A program made the position numbers and the translations under genes. Positions 14,015 to 22,112 of a stretch of DNA of 28,315 nt are shown in pieces; position 1 is the first letter of the stretch; each line of letters opens with the position of its first letter. The DNA lies in NCBI GenBank assembly GCA_034437455.1, contig DAOTUB010000235.1, positions 1 to 28,315 of the forward strand. Reading direction: 5' to 3'. This DNA comes from DAOTUB01 sp034437455 (GTDB lineage Bacteria; Chloroflexota; Anaerolineae; B4-G1). The notes under the pieces are model-generated. The model saw nothing but the letters and a program-made list of their open reading frames with translations, made no database searches and was not told the origin of the DNA.

Positions 14015-15305
14015 TCACGGGGATAAAGATGTAGTATAGAGTCAGAGCATGGTTCTGACTCAGGTAATCGTCGCTCCAGCCGCCGATGGCATAGATGTTG
14101 TTCTCGAACGTGATCACACCCAGCCCGCGCCACTCCCCTACCAACGGCGTTGCAACGTCGCTCCAGGCGTTGGCAGCCGGGTTATAGCGTTCATTAAAGC
14201 CCAGATAACTTGTTCGCCCTCCTCCGCCAATCGCGTACAGTTGGCCGTTCAGGGCTGCCAGACCCAAACCGCTTCGCCCTACTGTCAATGGTTTACACGC
14301 TTCCCACGTTCCGGTAGCTGGGTTATAGGCGGCGCACGTGGTCAGTTCCCGCTCGCCATTGTACCCACCCACGACGTAGATACGATCTCCCAGAGGAGAT
14401 GCCGCAGCAAAACCACGTGCCGTATCCATTGGTGCCGCCTCCGCCCAGACGTCTGTCTGGCGGTCGTAGATATACACGGTGTCAACGTACCGTTCTCCAT
14501 TCCATCCACCGAAAAGATACAGCCGCTCGTCCAGCATCGCGAGCGCGTAGGCGCAGCGAGGTTCTGGCAGGGGGCTGACCTCGCGCCAGGAATCCGCCTG
14601 CACGTCGTACACATCAACCATCTGCATCGGCGCGCCTTCCGCGTTACAGCCGCCCGGCACGTGTACCTCCGATCCCATCGCAGCAGCCGAGATATAGGTG
14701 ACCGGCGTGGGCTTGTCGCTTCTCCGTGTCCACAAGTCATCCTTGGGGGCATAAGCCTCCACAGCGGCTGTGACCCCTTCGGGCGTCTCGCCTCCGATAG
14801 CCAGAATCAAGCCCTCGACCGTCACGAGCGCCAAGTTGGCCCGCCGGGTGGGCATCTGAGCCAGCTCACGCCAGGGGGATTCCACATCGTTCGCGGTCCG
14901 AGCCGCCGCAGGTCGCGGCTCCAGGGGATCCAGTGGGAAGTCCGCCTCTGCGCCTGCCTGCGGCCTGGCGCGGGGCCACGTCACGACCATGCTGGCCACG
15001 ACGAGCAGCAAAGCGGCGAGCATTGCGATCCGCTTGGGCCAGGGCAGAGGAGGCTCTGGGGCAACGGTTGGAGCCTCCGCGATCTCGCCGCCCTGGACGG
15101 CCACCCAGCCTTCGCGCACGGCGATTATCGTCGCCTCGGTGCGCGACTCGGCTCCCAGTTTGGTGTATACGTTGCGCAGGTGGACCTTGACGGTGTTGGT
15201 GCTGATGAACAGTTTATGGGCGATCTCGCGGTTGGTGATGCCCGTCGCCACCAGTTGCAGGATTTCCTTCTCGCGTTCCGTAAGTGATTCGCCGTATTCA
15301 GGCAT
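14001..15305 (-). CDS. LuxR-type HTH, single TM helix and Kelch beta-propeller protein
   Basis: This 434-residue protein has an N-terminal LuxR/GerE helix-turn-helix (about residues 5-65: LTEREKEILQLVATG, then TNTVKVHLRNVYTKLG). A linker and a single hydrophobic helix (about 90-112, IAMLAALLLVVASMVV) follow. From about 145 on there are five or six Kelch repeats with GG...Y...W spacing (for example LYLFGGWNGERYVDTVYIYDRQTDVW). The layout suggests a membrane-tethered one-component regulator with the propeller outside and the HTH inside. The ATG at 15305 has GGAAGAG upstream; the frame is open to 15386 but crosses a palindromic repeat. The last three codons and stop fall in an 87-bp tandem repeat. 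Alternatively, proteolytic release may be needed for DNA binding. Confidence 0.88.
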   Translation of the reverse strand: MPEYGESLTEREKEILQLVATGITNREIAHKLFISTNTVKVHLRNVYTKLGAESRTEATIIAVREGWVAVQGGEIAEAPTVAPEPPLPWPKRIAMLAALLLVVASMVVTWPRARPQAGAEADFPLDPLEPRPAAARTANDVESPWRELAQMPTRRANLALVTVEGLILAIGGETPEGVTAAVEAYAPKDDLWTRRSDKPTPVTYISAAAMGSEVHVPGGCNAEGAPMQMVDVYDVQADSWREVSPLPEPRCAYALAMLDERLYLFGGWNGERYVDTVYIYDRQTDVWAEAAPMDTARGFAAASPLGDRIYVVGGYNGERELTTCAAYNPATGTWEACKPLTVGRSGLGLAALNGQLYAIGGGGRTSYLGFNERYNPAANAWSDVATPLVGEWRGLGVITFENNIYAIGGWSDDYLSQNHALTLYYIFIPVTAQQ

Positions 15306-15323
15306 AGCTCTTCCATTCAGGTT

Positions 15324-15380
15324 CGTAGTGGCGACTTTAGTCGCTGATTGAGCGGTCAAACGACTAAAGTCGCTACTACG
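15324..15380. repeat. Paired GTAGTxGCGACTTTAGTCG palindromes (inverted repeat)
   Basis: CGTAGTGGCGACTTTAGTCG (15324-15343) faces CGACTAAAGTCGCTACTACG (15361-15380), a 20-bp inverted repeat with one mismatch and a 17-base spacer. Each arm is itself partly palindromic (CGACTTTAGTCG). It lies between the AcnX stop and the Kelch-gene start and could end transcription of the long minus-strand operon. The same core occurs at 9033-9058. Confidence 0.75.
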
Positions 15381-15419
15381 GACCAATTGTGAGACTTGTC
15401 TTGTCCGTTCTGAGTTTGT

Positions 15420-16661
15420 CTAGAATCTATCCGGCCAGATGCCGGTCACCGCGGCCTCCACGCATTGCTCAATCGTTCCGTAGCGCACGTGCAACCCCGC
15501 GTGAGAGGGGACATACGTAGCCCCCTTGGCCGAGGGAGTTGCCAGGGTGCGAAAGCCAAGTTCCTGCATCGGCGCGACGACCACACACATGTCGGCCACC
15601 ACCCGTCCGCCGCTGGCCTCGACTGCGGGTACTAACCCTTCCGTCTCGGCTTGCTCGCGTGTCTCTCGTGCCGTCGTGATCCACAACGCTGCTCTCACCC
15701 CCCGCCCGGCTAACAGCCGCGCCACCTCTGCTATCTCCTCCAGGCTCGCGTGCGGGCAGCCGAACCAGACCAGGTCGATCTCGCGATCTCCAGTATTGAG
15801 CGCGGCATAAGCGGGCCGCAGATCGCCCACGACGAGCATCTCGTGGTCGGGTTCCAGCACGTCCGCCCGGTTGGCCTCGGGCGTGACCCCCGCCACGTGG
15901 TACAGCGCCACCGCGCCGCTGGCCGCCATCGCTGCTCCCAGCGCCTTTAACGCGACGGCGGAGCAGGCTTCCTCCAGCCCCTCGAAGTATGGCACGCGGT
16001 TGCGCGCCGCCTTCCCGACCAGGTATCCCAACGCCCCGAAATCGGAGAGCGTGCGCACTGTACAGCGCACGAGCACTCGCAGCCCGGCACGACGGTTTTC
16101 GCCCAGGTGCAGGCCGTAGGCGGCGGTGCGCCCCGTGATGGCCGCGGCCAGGGCGCTCGGCCCGCCCTCGCGATTGGTGCGCGCTCCCAATACCGAGTTG
16201 GCGTAGCTCACCGCCGACGACTCGGCCCAGGCGACGTGCTCGCCCACCTGGGGTTGGTTGCCCACCAGGTAGGGCGTACAGGTACAGGTCGCGCTCGCGC
16301 CCAGCCGCCGGTAGGCCTCCACGACCTCCACCTGGCGGCTGGCGAATGATTCCGAGAAACCCAGCTCTCGCCAGGCGCGCAGATCCACCCCCGCCGGATT
16401 CAACGTCGTGGGCACGCGCGCTTGCGCGCCCTGGTCGGCCCACTCGCGCAGGAACTCTAGCCCTGCCTCGCCCAGGTTGCGGTAGCTGACCCCCGCCACC
16501 TGCACGGAGCCCACGCGCACCAACCGCTGCGCCCCGTAAATCCGGCCCAGCGCGACGACGATCTCCATCGCCTTGCGCACGCCGGGGCCGAGATCGCCGG
16601 CGAGCATGGCGCGCTCCTCAGCCGAGAGGCGCAGCGTCTGGAGGGTGGCCGGTGCTTCCAT
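15420..16661 (-). CDS. Aconitase X large (catalytic) subunit
   Basis: This 413-residue protein is of the AcnX/DUF521 family. These are Fe-S dehydratases; characterised members are archaeal mevalonate 5-phosphate dehydratase and bacterial cis-3-hydroxy-L-proline dehydratase. Family hallmarks are TCTCTPYLVGNQPQVGEH near residue 125, AWAESSAVSYANSVLGARTNREG, WFGCPHASLEEI and DMCVVVAP. The cysteines in these motifs are the likely cluster ligands. The length fits the large subunit of a two-subunit enzyme, but the small swivelling subunit (DUF126) is not next to it or in the window. The ATG at 16661 or a TTG one codon earlier could start translation, with GAGG upstream. It follows the nuclease gene by 13 bases. 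The substrate is unknown; context does not point to proline or isoprenoid metabolism. Confidence 0.88.
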   Translation of the reverse strand: MEAPATLQTLRLSAEERAMLAGDLGPGVRKAMEIVVALGRIYGAQRLVRVGSVQVAGVSYRNLGEAGLEFLREWADQGAQARVPTTLNPAGVDLRAWRELGFSESFASRQVEVVEAYRRLGASATCTCTPYLVGNQPQVGEHVAWAESSAVSYANSVLGARTNREGGPSALAAAITGRTAAYGLHLGENRRAGLRVLVRCTVRTLSDFGALGYLVGKAARNRVPYFEGLEEACSAVALKALGAAMAASGAVALYHVAGVTPEANRADVLEPDHEMLVVGDLRPAYAALNTGDREIDLVWFGCPHASLEEIAEVARLLAGRGVRAALWITTARETREQAETEGLVPAVEASGGRVVADMCVVVAPMQELGFRTLATPSAKGATYVPSHAGLHVRYGTIEQCVEAAVTGIWPDRF

Positions 16662-16674
16662 CAAAACTCTGACC

Positions 16675-17583
16675 TCAATCTCTCAAGTCGCGCCGTCTCG
16701 CCGGCACCAGGTTCATCGCGCCGACGGCCTCGGCGACGTCATCGGGCCAGATGAAAATTCGGTCGTAGGGCGCTACCCGATAATATTCCTGAGGCTGGAA
16801 AATCTCCATCGTGGTCATGTCCACACAATAGCGCGTGATCCACCTGGATCGCTCGCTTGAGGAGAGCGTCTTGCCCTCTACCAGCTTTTTGGTGATGCCG
16901 TGCAGCTTGACGCACATGCGAAATTCGTAGCCGGTCAGCGTCATCGGATCGGCCCACGCGCCCCTTTTCTGATGATAGGCGTCCCGCGCCGATTCCCGCA
17001 GCATCACCAGGTCGTCGTATCCGGGGATGCTCGGGTAGATGGGAAAAGAGGCCGCCCAGCCAGCGTCGACCATCAACAGGTTGAACGTGGCCCGCTCCTT
17101 GCGAGACATGGAGGCCCTTTCCTGACTGCTGTAGTAAGGGGCTATGTAGGCGAGGAGCCTTCCGTACCGGTCGAAGTGCTCATCCGCGGCCCGCAGGTAG
17201 ACTCGGCGCTTGCTGCCGCTGGGTCGGGTCAACTTTTCTTCCAACAGCTCCTCGTACTTGGCCGTCGCACGTTCGCCCTGCTCCTCCTGCAACGTGCCCG
17301 CCGTTCCCGTTGCCAGCTTGGGGTACAACAGGTATTCCGCCAGGTCGCTGTTGATCGGCGCTTTGCCCTCCTTGATCCATTCGGCTAACTGGGCCAGGTT
17401 TTCGTCTTGCTTGGAGGGCTTTCGATTGCCCGGATAGTGTACCTCAGGAGTGTCAATGCTCAACATGCGGATCGACATGGAGACGTAGGTGGTATCCCCG
17501 TCCGTGACTCTCAGGTACTTTTTCGTGCCCAACGAGTCGAGCTCGAACCCGCTGGGGTCCCAGAAAATTCTTACTTGTGCCAT
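16675..17583 (-). CDS. SNase-like (thermonuclease-fold) protein, probably cytoplasmic
   Basis: This 302-residue protein carries the staphylococcal nuclease signature in order: RVTDGDT near residue 26, the Arg-Asp-Glu set in IRMLSIDTPEV near 38-48, and the second catalytic Arg region FDRYGRLLAYI near 142. LMVDAGWA follows. The acidic calcium ligands and both arginines appear present, so it may be an active phosphodiesterase. It differs from classical family members: there is no signal peptide, about 80 extra residues (roughly 55-135) sit between the two catalytic halves, and a 100-residue C-terminal extension is present. The ATG at 17583 follows AAGGAGG. It lies 21 bases after the alpha/beta hydrolase and 13 bases before the AcnX gene in a co-directional run. 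Confidence 0.85.
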   Translation of the reverse strand: MAQVRIFWDPSGFELDSLGTKKYLRVTDGDTTYVSMSIRMLSIDTPEVHYPGNRKPSKQDENLAQLAEWIKEGKAPINSDLAEYLLYPKLATGTAGTLQEEQGERATAKYEELLEEKLTRPSGSKRRVYLRAADEHFDRYGRLLAYIAPYYSSQERASMSRKERATFNLLMVDAGWAASFPIYPSIPGYDDLVMLRESARDAYHQKRGAWADPMTLTGYEFRMCVKLHGITKKLVEGKTLSSSERSRWITRYCVDMTTMEIFQPQEYYRVAPYDRIFIWPDDVAEAVGAMNLVPARRRDLRD

Positions 17584-17604
17584 ATAATGCCTCCTTTTCG
17601 CTGT

Positions 17605-18684
17605 CTATGACATCTCACACCGACACGCCTCGTGCAGCGTCAGAATCTCCTCTACCACGATCTCCCGATTGCGCAGGTGCAAACGCCGATTCTGGTTGCT
17701 GACCGAAAAGAGATAATGGTCGCCCAGCACGACGCGCACCTGGCCGCTGGTAAAGCCCAGTTCCTCCAAAAGCTCCAGCATCGGCTTGACCCCCACCAGC
17801 CGGTCCTTGTGGCCCAGCACGACGTTGAAATGATCCCAGCGATGGGGCTTAACCGGCGAAGGGATGGCCCCCATCGCGAACAAGGTTTGCGCTACCACGC
17901 CCTTGGGAACGGTGTTGAACATCCGCACGTGCTCGGCCTTGACCGTGCGGCTGGCCGCGCCGATGAGTACCTCGACGATGGAAGGCGCCAGCCGGGTCTT
18001 GAGCCACCCCAATGTGTCGGTCGTCGAACCGAGCCAGATGCCCAGGCCGAGCGTTTTGTAGAACCCCTTGCGCAGCGCGTCGTTGATCAAAAGCGCGGGA
18101 GCAATCGCCAGGCGGGCTACCTCGTGCTCGCGCCAGCGGGACTCGTCCAGGTAAAAGAGCGACGCGCCGCTCATCGAGTGGCCGACGAGAGTGATGACGC
18201 GCCAGCGCCGCGTCGCCCGTTTGCTCGATCGCAGTCTCAACAACTCGATCCAGTGCTCGACGGCGGCCATGTTCGCCGAGGGGTCGCAGGCTTCGAGAGC
18301 GGGCAACTCGGCGGCGAAAGGCGATTTGCCAAAACCGTTCACGTCGGGGGCCAGCGCGACCAGGCGGGGATTGGTCGCGCACACCAGTGCTGGAATTTGT
18401 TCCCAGATGGCATGGCTGCCATCCCAGCCGTGCAGAAAGATCACAAATCCTTGCGCTCGGCCCATCGCCTCAGCGTGGCGCCGCCGCCCGACCGCTGCCC
18501 TGGGCCAGTACACGCGCCACGCGAAATCCGCCAGGCCAGTTTGCTTGAGAAAATGGGCCACGCGCCGGCGGCCAATCAGGCCAGCTTGCGCGAGGTCGTT
18601 GAGGAGGTAGCTGGCGCTGACGACCCCCTCCGTCGTCTCTTTCCGGGTCGTTCTGTGCCCCTTGACCCAATCCCACTTACCCAT
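17605..18684 (-). CDS. Alpha/beta-fold hydrolase
   Basis: This 359-residue protein has an alpha/beta hydrolase core. The oxyanion region is FLHGWDGSHAIWEQ near residue 85, the nucleophile elbow is VGHSMSGAS near 172, and the acid and His are likely in LGHKDRLVG and LGDHYLF near the C-terminus. About 75 residues of basic N-terminal extension precede the core. No signal peptide or lipase lid is obvious, and the substrate is unknown. The ATG at 18684 (MGKWDWVKGH) lies 4 bases after the rsmI stop. The open frame up to 18927 lies antiparallel-free inside rsmI and is Arg/Ser-rich shadow sequence, so it is rejected. Confidence 0.85.
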   Translation of the reverse strand: MGKWDWVKGHRTTRKETTEGVVSASYLLNDLAQAGLIGRRRVAHFLKQTGLADFAWRVYWPRAAVGRRRHAEAMGRAQGFVIFLHGWDGSHAIWEQIPALVCATNPRLVALAPDVNGFGKSPFAAELPALEACDPSANMAAVEHWIELLRLRSSKRATRRWRVITLVGHSMSGASLFYLDESRWREHEVARLAIAPALLINDALRKGFYKTLGLGIWLGSTTDTLGWLKTRLAPSIVEVLIGAASRTVKAEHVRMFNTVPKGVVAQTLFAMGAIPSPVKPHRWDHFNVVLGHKDRLVGVKPMLELLEELGFTSGQVRVVLGDHYLFSVSNQNRRLHLRNREIVVEEILTLHEACRCEMS

Positions 18685-18688
18685 CGGG

Positions 18689-19540
18689 TCAATCTCCCGC
18701 CGCCTTGGGCGCCGCCTCGTGCGCCGCCTCGAGGCCGAGTTTGTAGACCTGCTCGCGGTCCCATCCGGCGAGAGCGGCGATGCGCCGCGCGGCGTCCGGA
18801 CGGCGCACGTCCTGCGCCAGCAATTCGTCCAGCGCGGCTCGCACCTGTTCCTCATTCCACCGCTCGCGTTCCTCCGGCGCTCCCCCGACGACGAGTGTGA
18901 ACTCGCCGCGCGGCTCCACCTGGTCAAAGTGCGCGCGCGCCCCGGAGACGCTCCCCCGCCACACCTCCTCGTGCAGCTTGGTCAGCTCGCGGCAGACGGC
19001 CAGCGGACGGTCGCCCAGTACGGTCTCGAGGTCGGCCAGGCTCTCGCGCAGCCGGTGCGGGGTCTCAAAGGCGATCAGCGTGCGTCGCTCCCTCGCCACC
19101 TCGTCCAGCAATAGACGACGCTTGTTTCGGTGTCGCGGAAGATACCCCAGAAAGAGAAAGCTATCGGTGGGCAGCCCGGAGATGATCAGCGCCGTCACTG
19201 GAGCCGAAGGGCCCGGTATGGGCACGACCGGGTAGCCGCGTTCGATGGCCGCGCGGATGAGTTCGTAGCCAGGGTCCGCCAGTCCCGGCATCCCGGCCTC
19301 CGAGATCAAGGCCACGTCGCCTGCATCCAGCGCGTTTAGCACCGTCTTCAGTTTCGTCAGCTTGTTGCCCTCAAAGTAGCTGGTGGTGGCTGTCTCGATC
19401 TCGTAGCGTTGGAAGAGGATGCGAGCGCGACGGGTATCCTCCGCAGCGATGAGCGTGGCTTCCTTGAGAACACGCAGGGCGCGGAGGGTGATGTCCTCCA
19501 AGTTGCCAAGCGGGGTGCCAACCACATAGAGGGTGCCCAT
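18689..19540 (-). CDS. rsmI: 16S rRNA (cytidine1402-2'-O)-methyltransferase RsmI
   Basis: RsmI methylates the ribose of C1402 in the decoding centre using S-adenosylmethionine. The 283-residue product matches the family length and motifs: LYVVGTPLGNLEDIT at the N-terminus, AAEDTR, the SAM-binding loop ISEAGMPGLADPG, PIPGPSA, LFLGYLPR and ERRTLIAFETPHR. The start ATG directly abuts the stop of the KaiC-like gene (TAG at 19543-19541), indicating coupled translation. The C-terminal 60 residues form the usual small helical extension. This is a core-genome gene and suggests an ordinary chromosomal region rather than a recent island. Confidence 0.96.
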   Translation of the reverse strand: MGTLYVVGTPLGNLEDITLRALRVLKEATLIAAEDTRRARILFQRYEIETATTSYFEGNKLTKLKTVLNALDAGDVALISEAGMPGLADPGYELIRAAIERGYPVVPIPGPSAPVTALIISGLPTDSFLFLGYLPRHRNKRRLLLDEVARERRTLIAFETPHRLRESLADLETVLGDRPLAVCRELTKLHEEVWRGSVSGARAHFDQVEPRGEFTLVVGGAPEERERWNEEQVRAALDELLAQDVRRPDAARRIAALAGWDREQVYKLGLEAAHEAAPKAAGD

Positions 19541-20278
19541 CTATGGGAGCGCCTGACGAGATATGCCGCTGAGCAATCCCTCGCGTCCCTCAAAGACGTC
19601 CGAGACGGTCAGACCGCCCGGGCCGATCTCGTAGCGACGGATCTCTTTGGCGTGATTGGAGCCGCGCATCTTGAGCACCACGATGGCGCGCTGCATGGCG
19701 CTCTCGATCTCCACATAATGCAACAAAATGATGGCGTCCACGAGGAACGAGAGGCCGCCTTTGAACGCCTGCCGATAGCTGCGCCGCCCCTCCTCGCCCA
19801 GCAGCATCGCCGTGATCCCCTCTCGCCGCAGGCCGTTCGTCACAGAGGTATACACGCGCCGCAGTTCATGCGTGTCGCTGGTGAGACGGCCAAAATGCGA
19901 GACGCTATCTAGTACCAGGCGCTTGATGTTCGCTTCGAGGATCAAGCGATTGAGATAACTGTCTGGGGGCTTTAGGCTGGCCAAAAAGACCTCGGGAGAG
20001 GTGAACATCAGGTGCAGTTTTCCATCGGCCTCCAGTTCCCCGATATTCCACTCCAGCGACTCGGCGTCGCGGTAGAGGGAGCTGGGGAATTCCTCGAAGG
20101 AGATAAAAAGCCCCGGCTCGTTCCGCTCCGCTGCGCCGTGGATGAGGAACTGAAGCGCCAACGAGGTCTTGCCCGTACCCGGCGCGCCCCGCACCAACAC
20201 CATCGAGCCGGGCAAGAAGCCTCCATCCAACATCGCGTCAAGACCTTCGACGCTCGTGGGCACACGTTTATCGGTCAC
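19541..20278 (-). CDS. KaiC-like single-domain RecA-superfamily ATPase
   Basis: This 245-residue protein has one KaiC/RadA-type ATPase domain: Walker A GAPGTGKT (residues 31-38), the catalytic Glu pair in SFEEFP (62-63), and Walker B RLVLDS. Full KaiC has two such domains; single-domain relatives are common in Chloroflexota and archaea and are mostly uncharacterised signalling ATPases. The GTG at 20278 is preferred, because GAGGTGG lies just upstream. The frame runs back to a TTG at 20350, but that extension crosses a palindromic element and overlaps the upstream gene. It is immediately followed by rsmI. The target is unknown. Confidence 0.85.
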   Translation of the reverse strand: MTDKRVPTSVEGLDAMLDGGFLPGSMVLVRGAPGTGKTSLALQFLIHGAAERNEPGLFISFEEFPSSLYRDAESLEWNIGELEADGKLHLMFTSPEVFLASLKPPDSYLNRLILEANIKRLVLDSVSHFGRLTSDTHELRRVYTSVTNGLRREGITAMLLGEEGRRSYRQAFKGGLSFLVDAIILLHYVEIESAMQRAIVVLKMRGSNHAKEIRRYEIGPGGLTVSDVFEGREGLLSGISRQALP

Positions 20279-20296
20279 GTTCCACCTCTCGTTGCT

Positions 20297-20323
20297 AGGG
20301 TCGGTTGCGCGGATCCGACCTAC
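20297..20323. repeat. Simple GTAGG...-type palindromic element
   Basis: On the minus strand it reads GTAGGTCGG, a short loop, then CCGACCCT. It shares the GGTCGG/CCGACC hairpin of the composite elements at 5694-5896. The TAG in its GTAGG end is the stop codon of the Thr/Pro-stalk gene. Confidence 0.55.
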
Positions 20324-21027
20324 GGCCAGTCCTCCCAATTCTTTGTGCAAGTCACGTATCCCAGCGAGCCGCTGGCATAGCCGCCCAGTTCGACGGTGAT
20401 CACATCAGAAACTACTTGGCACTCGTCTGTCAGGAGCCTGCACAATTGCACGCGGATCGTCATAGCCTGGTACGCGCTGGGATTGTACGGCTGTTCCCAG
20501 GCTGCTTCGCTGCCATAGATCGCGTTGATGCGCGAGTTTTCTCCCGCGCGGACGGCCGGCACGGAGATAGGCCCTTCCAGCTTGACGAAATAACCGGGCA
20601 GAGGATTGCCGTCCAGGTCTTGGATATGACCCGCGACCCCACTCCAATCCTCATATTCTGGCCGGAGCAACTCGACCTCGCAAGTAAAAGGCCAGGGAGA
20701 CTGCGTGGCCCGGGGTGTGGCGGTATCTGTGGGCGTGGGCGTGTGAGTGGGAGGGAAGGTAGGGACGGGCGTGAACGTCGCTGTGGGTCTGGGCGTGTTC
20801 GTGGGAGGAAGCTCGGTCGGAGTGGATGTGGGCGTCCAGGTAGGGACGCCTGGCGTGGGGGTCTCTGTGGACGTCGGCAAAGCAGCCACGGTTGCGGGAA
20901 CGGGGGGTGGAAAGAAACTCAAAACGTTGAGGGCGACGAGGCAGTAAAAGCCTACCAAACACACCGTGGCTATAAGTATGATGACAGTCAGTATATTAAA
21001 AAGCCTGGTTCTCTGATTGTTACCCAT
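20320..21027 (-). CDS. Membrane-anchored Thr/Pro-stalk protein of unknown function
   Basis: This 235-residue protein is anchored by one helix (about residues 12-35, ILTVIILIATVCLVGFYCLV). A stalk rich in Thr and Pro (about 40-110, PTxTPT-type repeats) follows, then a C-terminal domain of about 120 residues starting FTCEVELLRPEYEDW. That domain looks extracellular and beta-rich, with five Cys that could form disulfides (CEVE, QLCRLLTDECQ, VTCTKNW). The stalk style is frequent in Anaerolineae surface proteins. No catalytic motif is recognised. It lies between the PPIase lipoprotein and the KaiC-like ATPase on the same strand. Its stop codon is contributed by a palindromic repeat. Confidence 0.75.
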   Translation of the reverse strand: MGNNQRTRLFNILTVIILIATVCLVGFYCLVALNVLSFFPPPVPATVAALPTSTETPTPGVPTWTPTSTPTELPPTNTPRPTATFTPVPTFPPTHTPTPTDTATPRATQSPWPFTCEVELLRPEYEDWSGVAGHIQDLDGNPLPGYFVKLEGPISVPAVRAGENSRINAIYGSEAAWEQPYNPSAYQAMTIRVQLCRLLTDECQVVSDVITVELGGYASGSLGYVTCTKNWEDWP

Positions 21028-21078
21028 CGCTTGCTCTCCTTCCTCGCGGCAATCTTTCGTCAGACTTTAGACAAGTGC

Positions 21079-22065
21079 TCAGGGAGTCGTCGATTCGATG
21101 AATCGCTCCACCTCGGCCTGGGCCCATAACTCTTTGGTCCAATTTTGTACTGCCTGTTCCCGCAGACGACGCAGATTGTCTGGGCTGACGGAACGAGCCG
21201 GGTCGCGCTCGACGACCTGCACGATGTGATAGCCCAGCGCGCTGGTCACCACCTCGCTAAACTGGCCTGGCTGAAGGGCAAAAGCCGCCGCCTCCACCTC
21301 GGGGGCGATCAGGATCCCCTGTGGAAAAAAGCCCAGGTCGCCGCCGCTGTCGCGGGTGCTGACATCCTGAGAATAAGTGCGGGCCAGGGTGGCAAAGTCA
21401 GCGCCACCCTTGAGCTGGCCGAGGATGTGTTCCGCTTCTTCGGCGGTATCCACCAGGATATGGCGAGCGTGGACGTGCTCGGCTGTAGTTGGCACTCCCT
21501 CAATGATGCGGTCTCGCATCGCCCCACCGATCAACTGCAAGCGCACCGTCTGTCTGGCGTTCTCGTAGGTATCGCCAAACTGCTCCAACTTGGCGAGGAA
21601 CGCCTCTTCGCCGCCGTTCTCGGCGATCATGTCCTGCATATAGGCTTCTATCGCATCTTCAGAGACAACAATACCTGCGGCTACCGCGGCCTGCTCGGTC
21701 AGCGCCTGCTCGATCATCGCGTTGAGAATCCAGTCGCGCGCCCAGGCCAGCTCTTCCTGACCCTCTGGACTGTCAGGAGCGATCCCACGCGCCTGTAACG
21801 ACGCCTCGTATTGACTCACTTGGCGTTCATAGTCAGCCAGATAGATAGGTTGACCGTTGACTTGCGCCGCCAAAGGCGGCTCTGCCGTGGGAGCAGGCGG
21901 AACCTCTGTAGCTGCGGCAGCCGTGTCGGGCGGAGGAGGAACCGGAGTGTCAGCCGGCGCCGAGGTCGGGGCGGGAACAGAGGTCACCACCGGCATCGGA
22001 GAACACGCCGTCGAGGCAAGCAACAACGCCAACGTCACAAATATCCCTATCACTTTTAAACTCAT
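21079..22065 (-). CDS. PrsA/SurA-like peptidyl-prolyl isomerase lipoprotein
   Basis: This 328-residue secreted foldase is likely attached by lipid. The signal peptide ends in a lipobox (LLLASTAC, Cys about residue 21). A Pro/Ala/Thr-rich linker follows, then a SurA_N-like helical chaperone region (about 65-185). A parvulin domain lies at about 190-295, with HARHILVDTAEEAEHIL, FATLARTYSQDVSTRDSGGDLGFF and ALGYHIVQV. The ATG at 22065 is preferred over 22083, because GGAG lies six bases upstream and the lipoprotein signal then has normal length. A strong promoter (22150-22178) precedes it, so it probably heads the long minus-strand operon. It would assist folding of exported proteins such as the adjacent stalk protein. 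Confidence 0.9.
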   Translation of the reverse strand: MSLKVIGIFVTLALLLASTACSPMPVVTSVPAPTSAPADTPVPPPPDTAAAATEVPPAPTAEPPLAAQVNGQPIYLADYERQVSQYEASLQARGIAPDSPEGQEELAWARDWILNAMIEQALTEQAAVAAGIVVSEDAIEAYMQDMIAENGGEEAFLAKLEQFGDTYENARQTVRLQLIGGAMRDRIIEGVPTTAEHVHARHILVDTAEEAEHILGQLKGGADFATLARTYSQDVSTRDSGGDLGFFPQGILIAPEVEAAAFALQPGQFSEVVTSALGYHIVQVVERDPARSVSPDNLRRLREQAVQNWTKELWAQAEVERFIESTTP

Positions 22066-22112
22066 AGCAAGCTCCGTTCTCATTCTTTTCGCAGTTTCTT
22101 GTCTGCTGATGA

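Noticed and set aside
14049..15287. 412-codon plus-strand frame
   Set aside because: It is antisense to the LuxR-Kelch gene, whose HTH and Kelch repeats are unmistakable.
17632..18900. 422-codon plus-strand frame
   Set aside because: It lies antisense to the alpha/beta hydrolase and rsmI 5'-distal part; Arg/Pro/Gln-rich with no motif.
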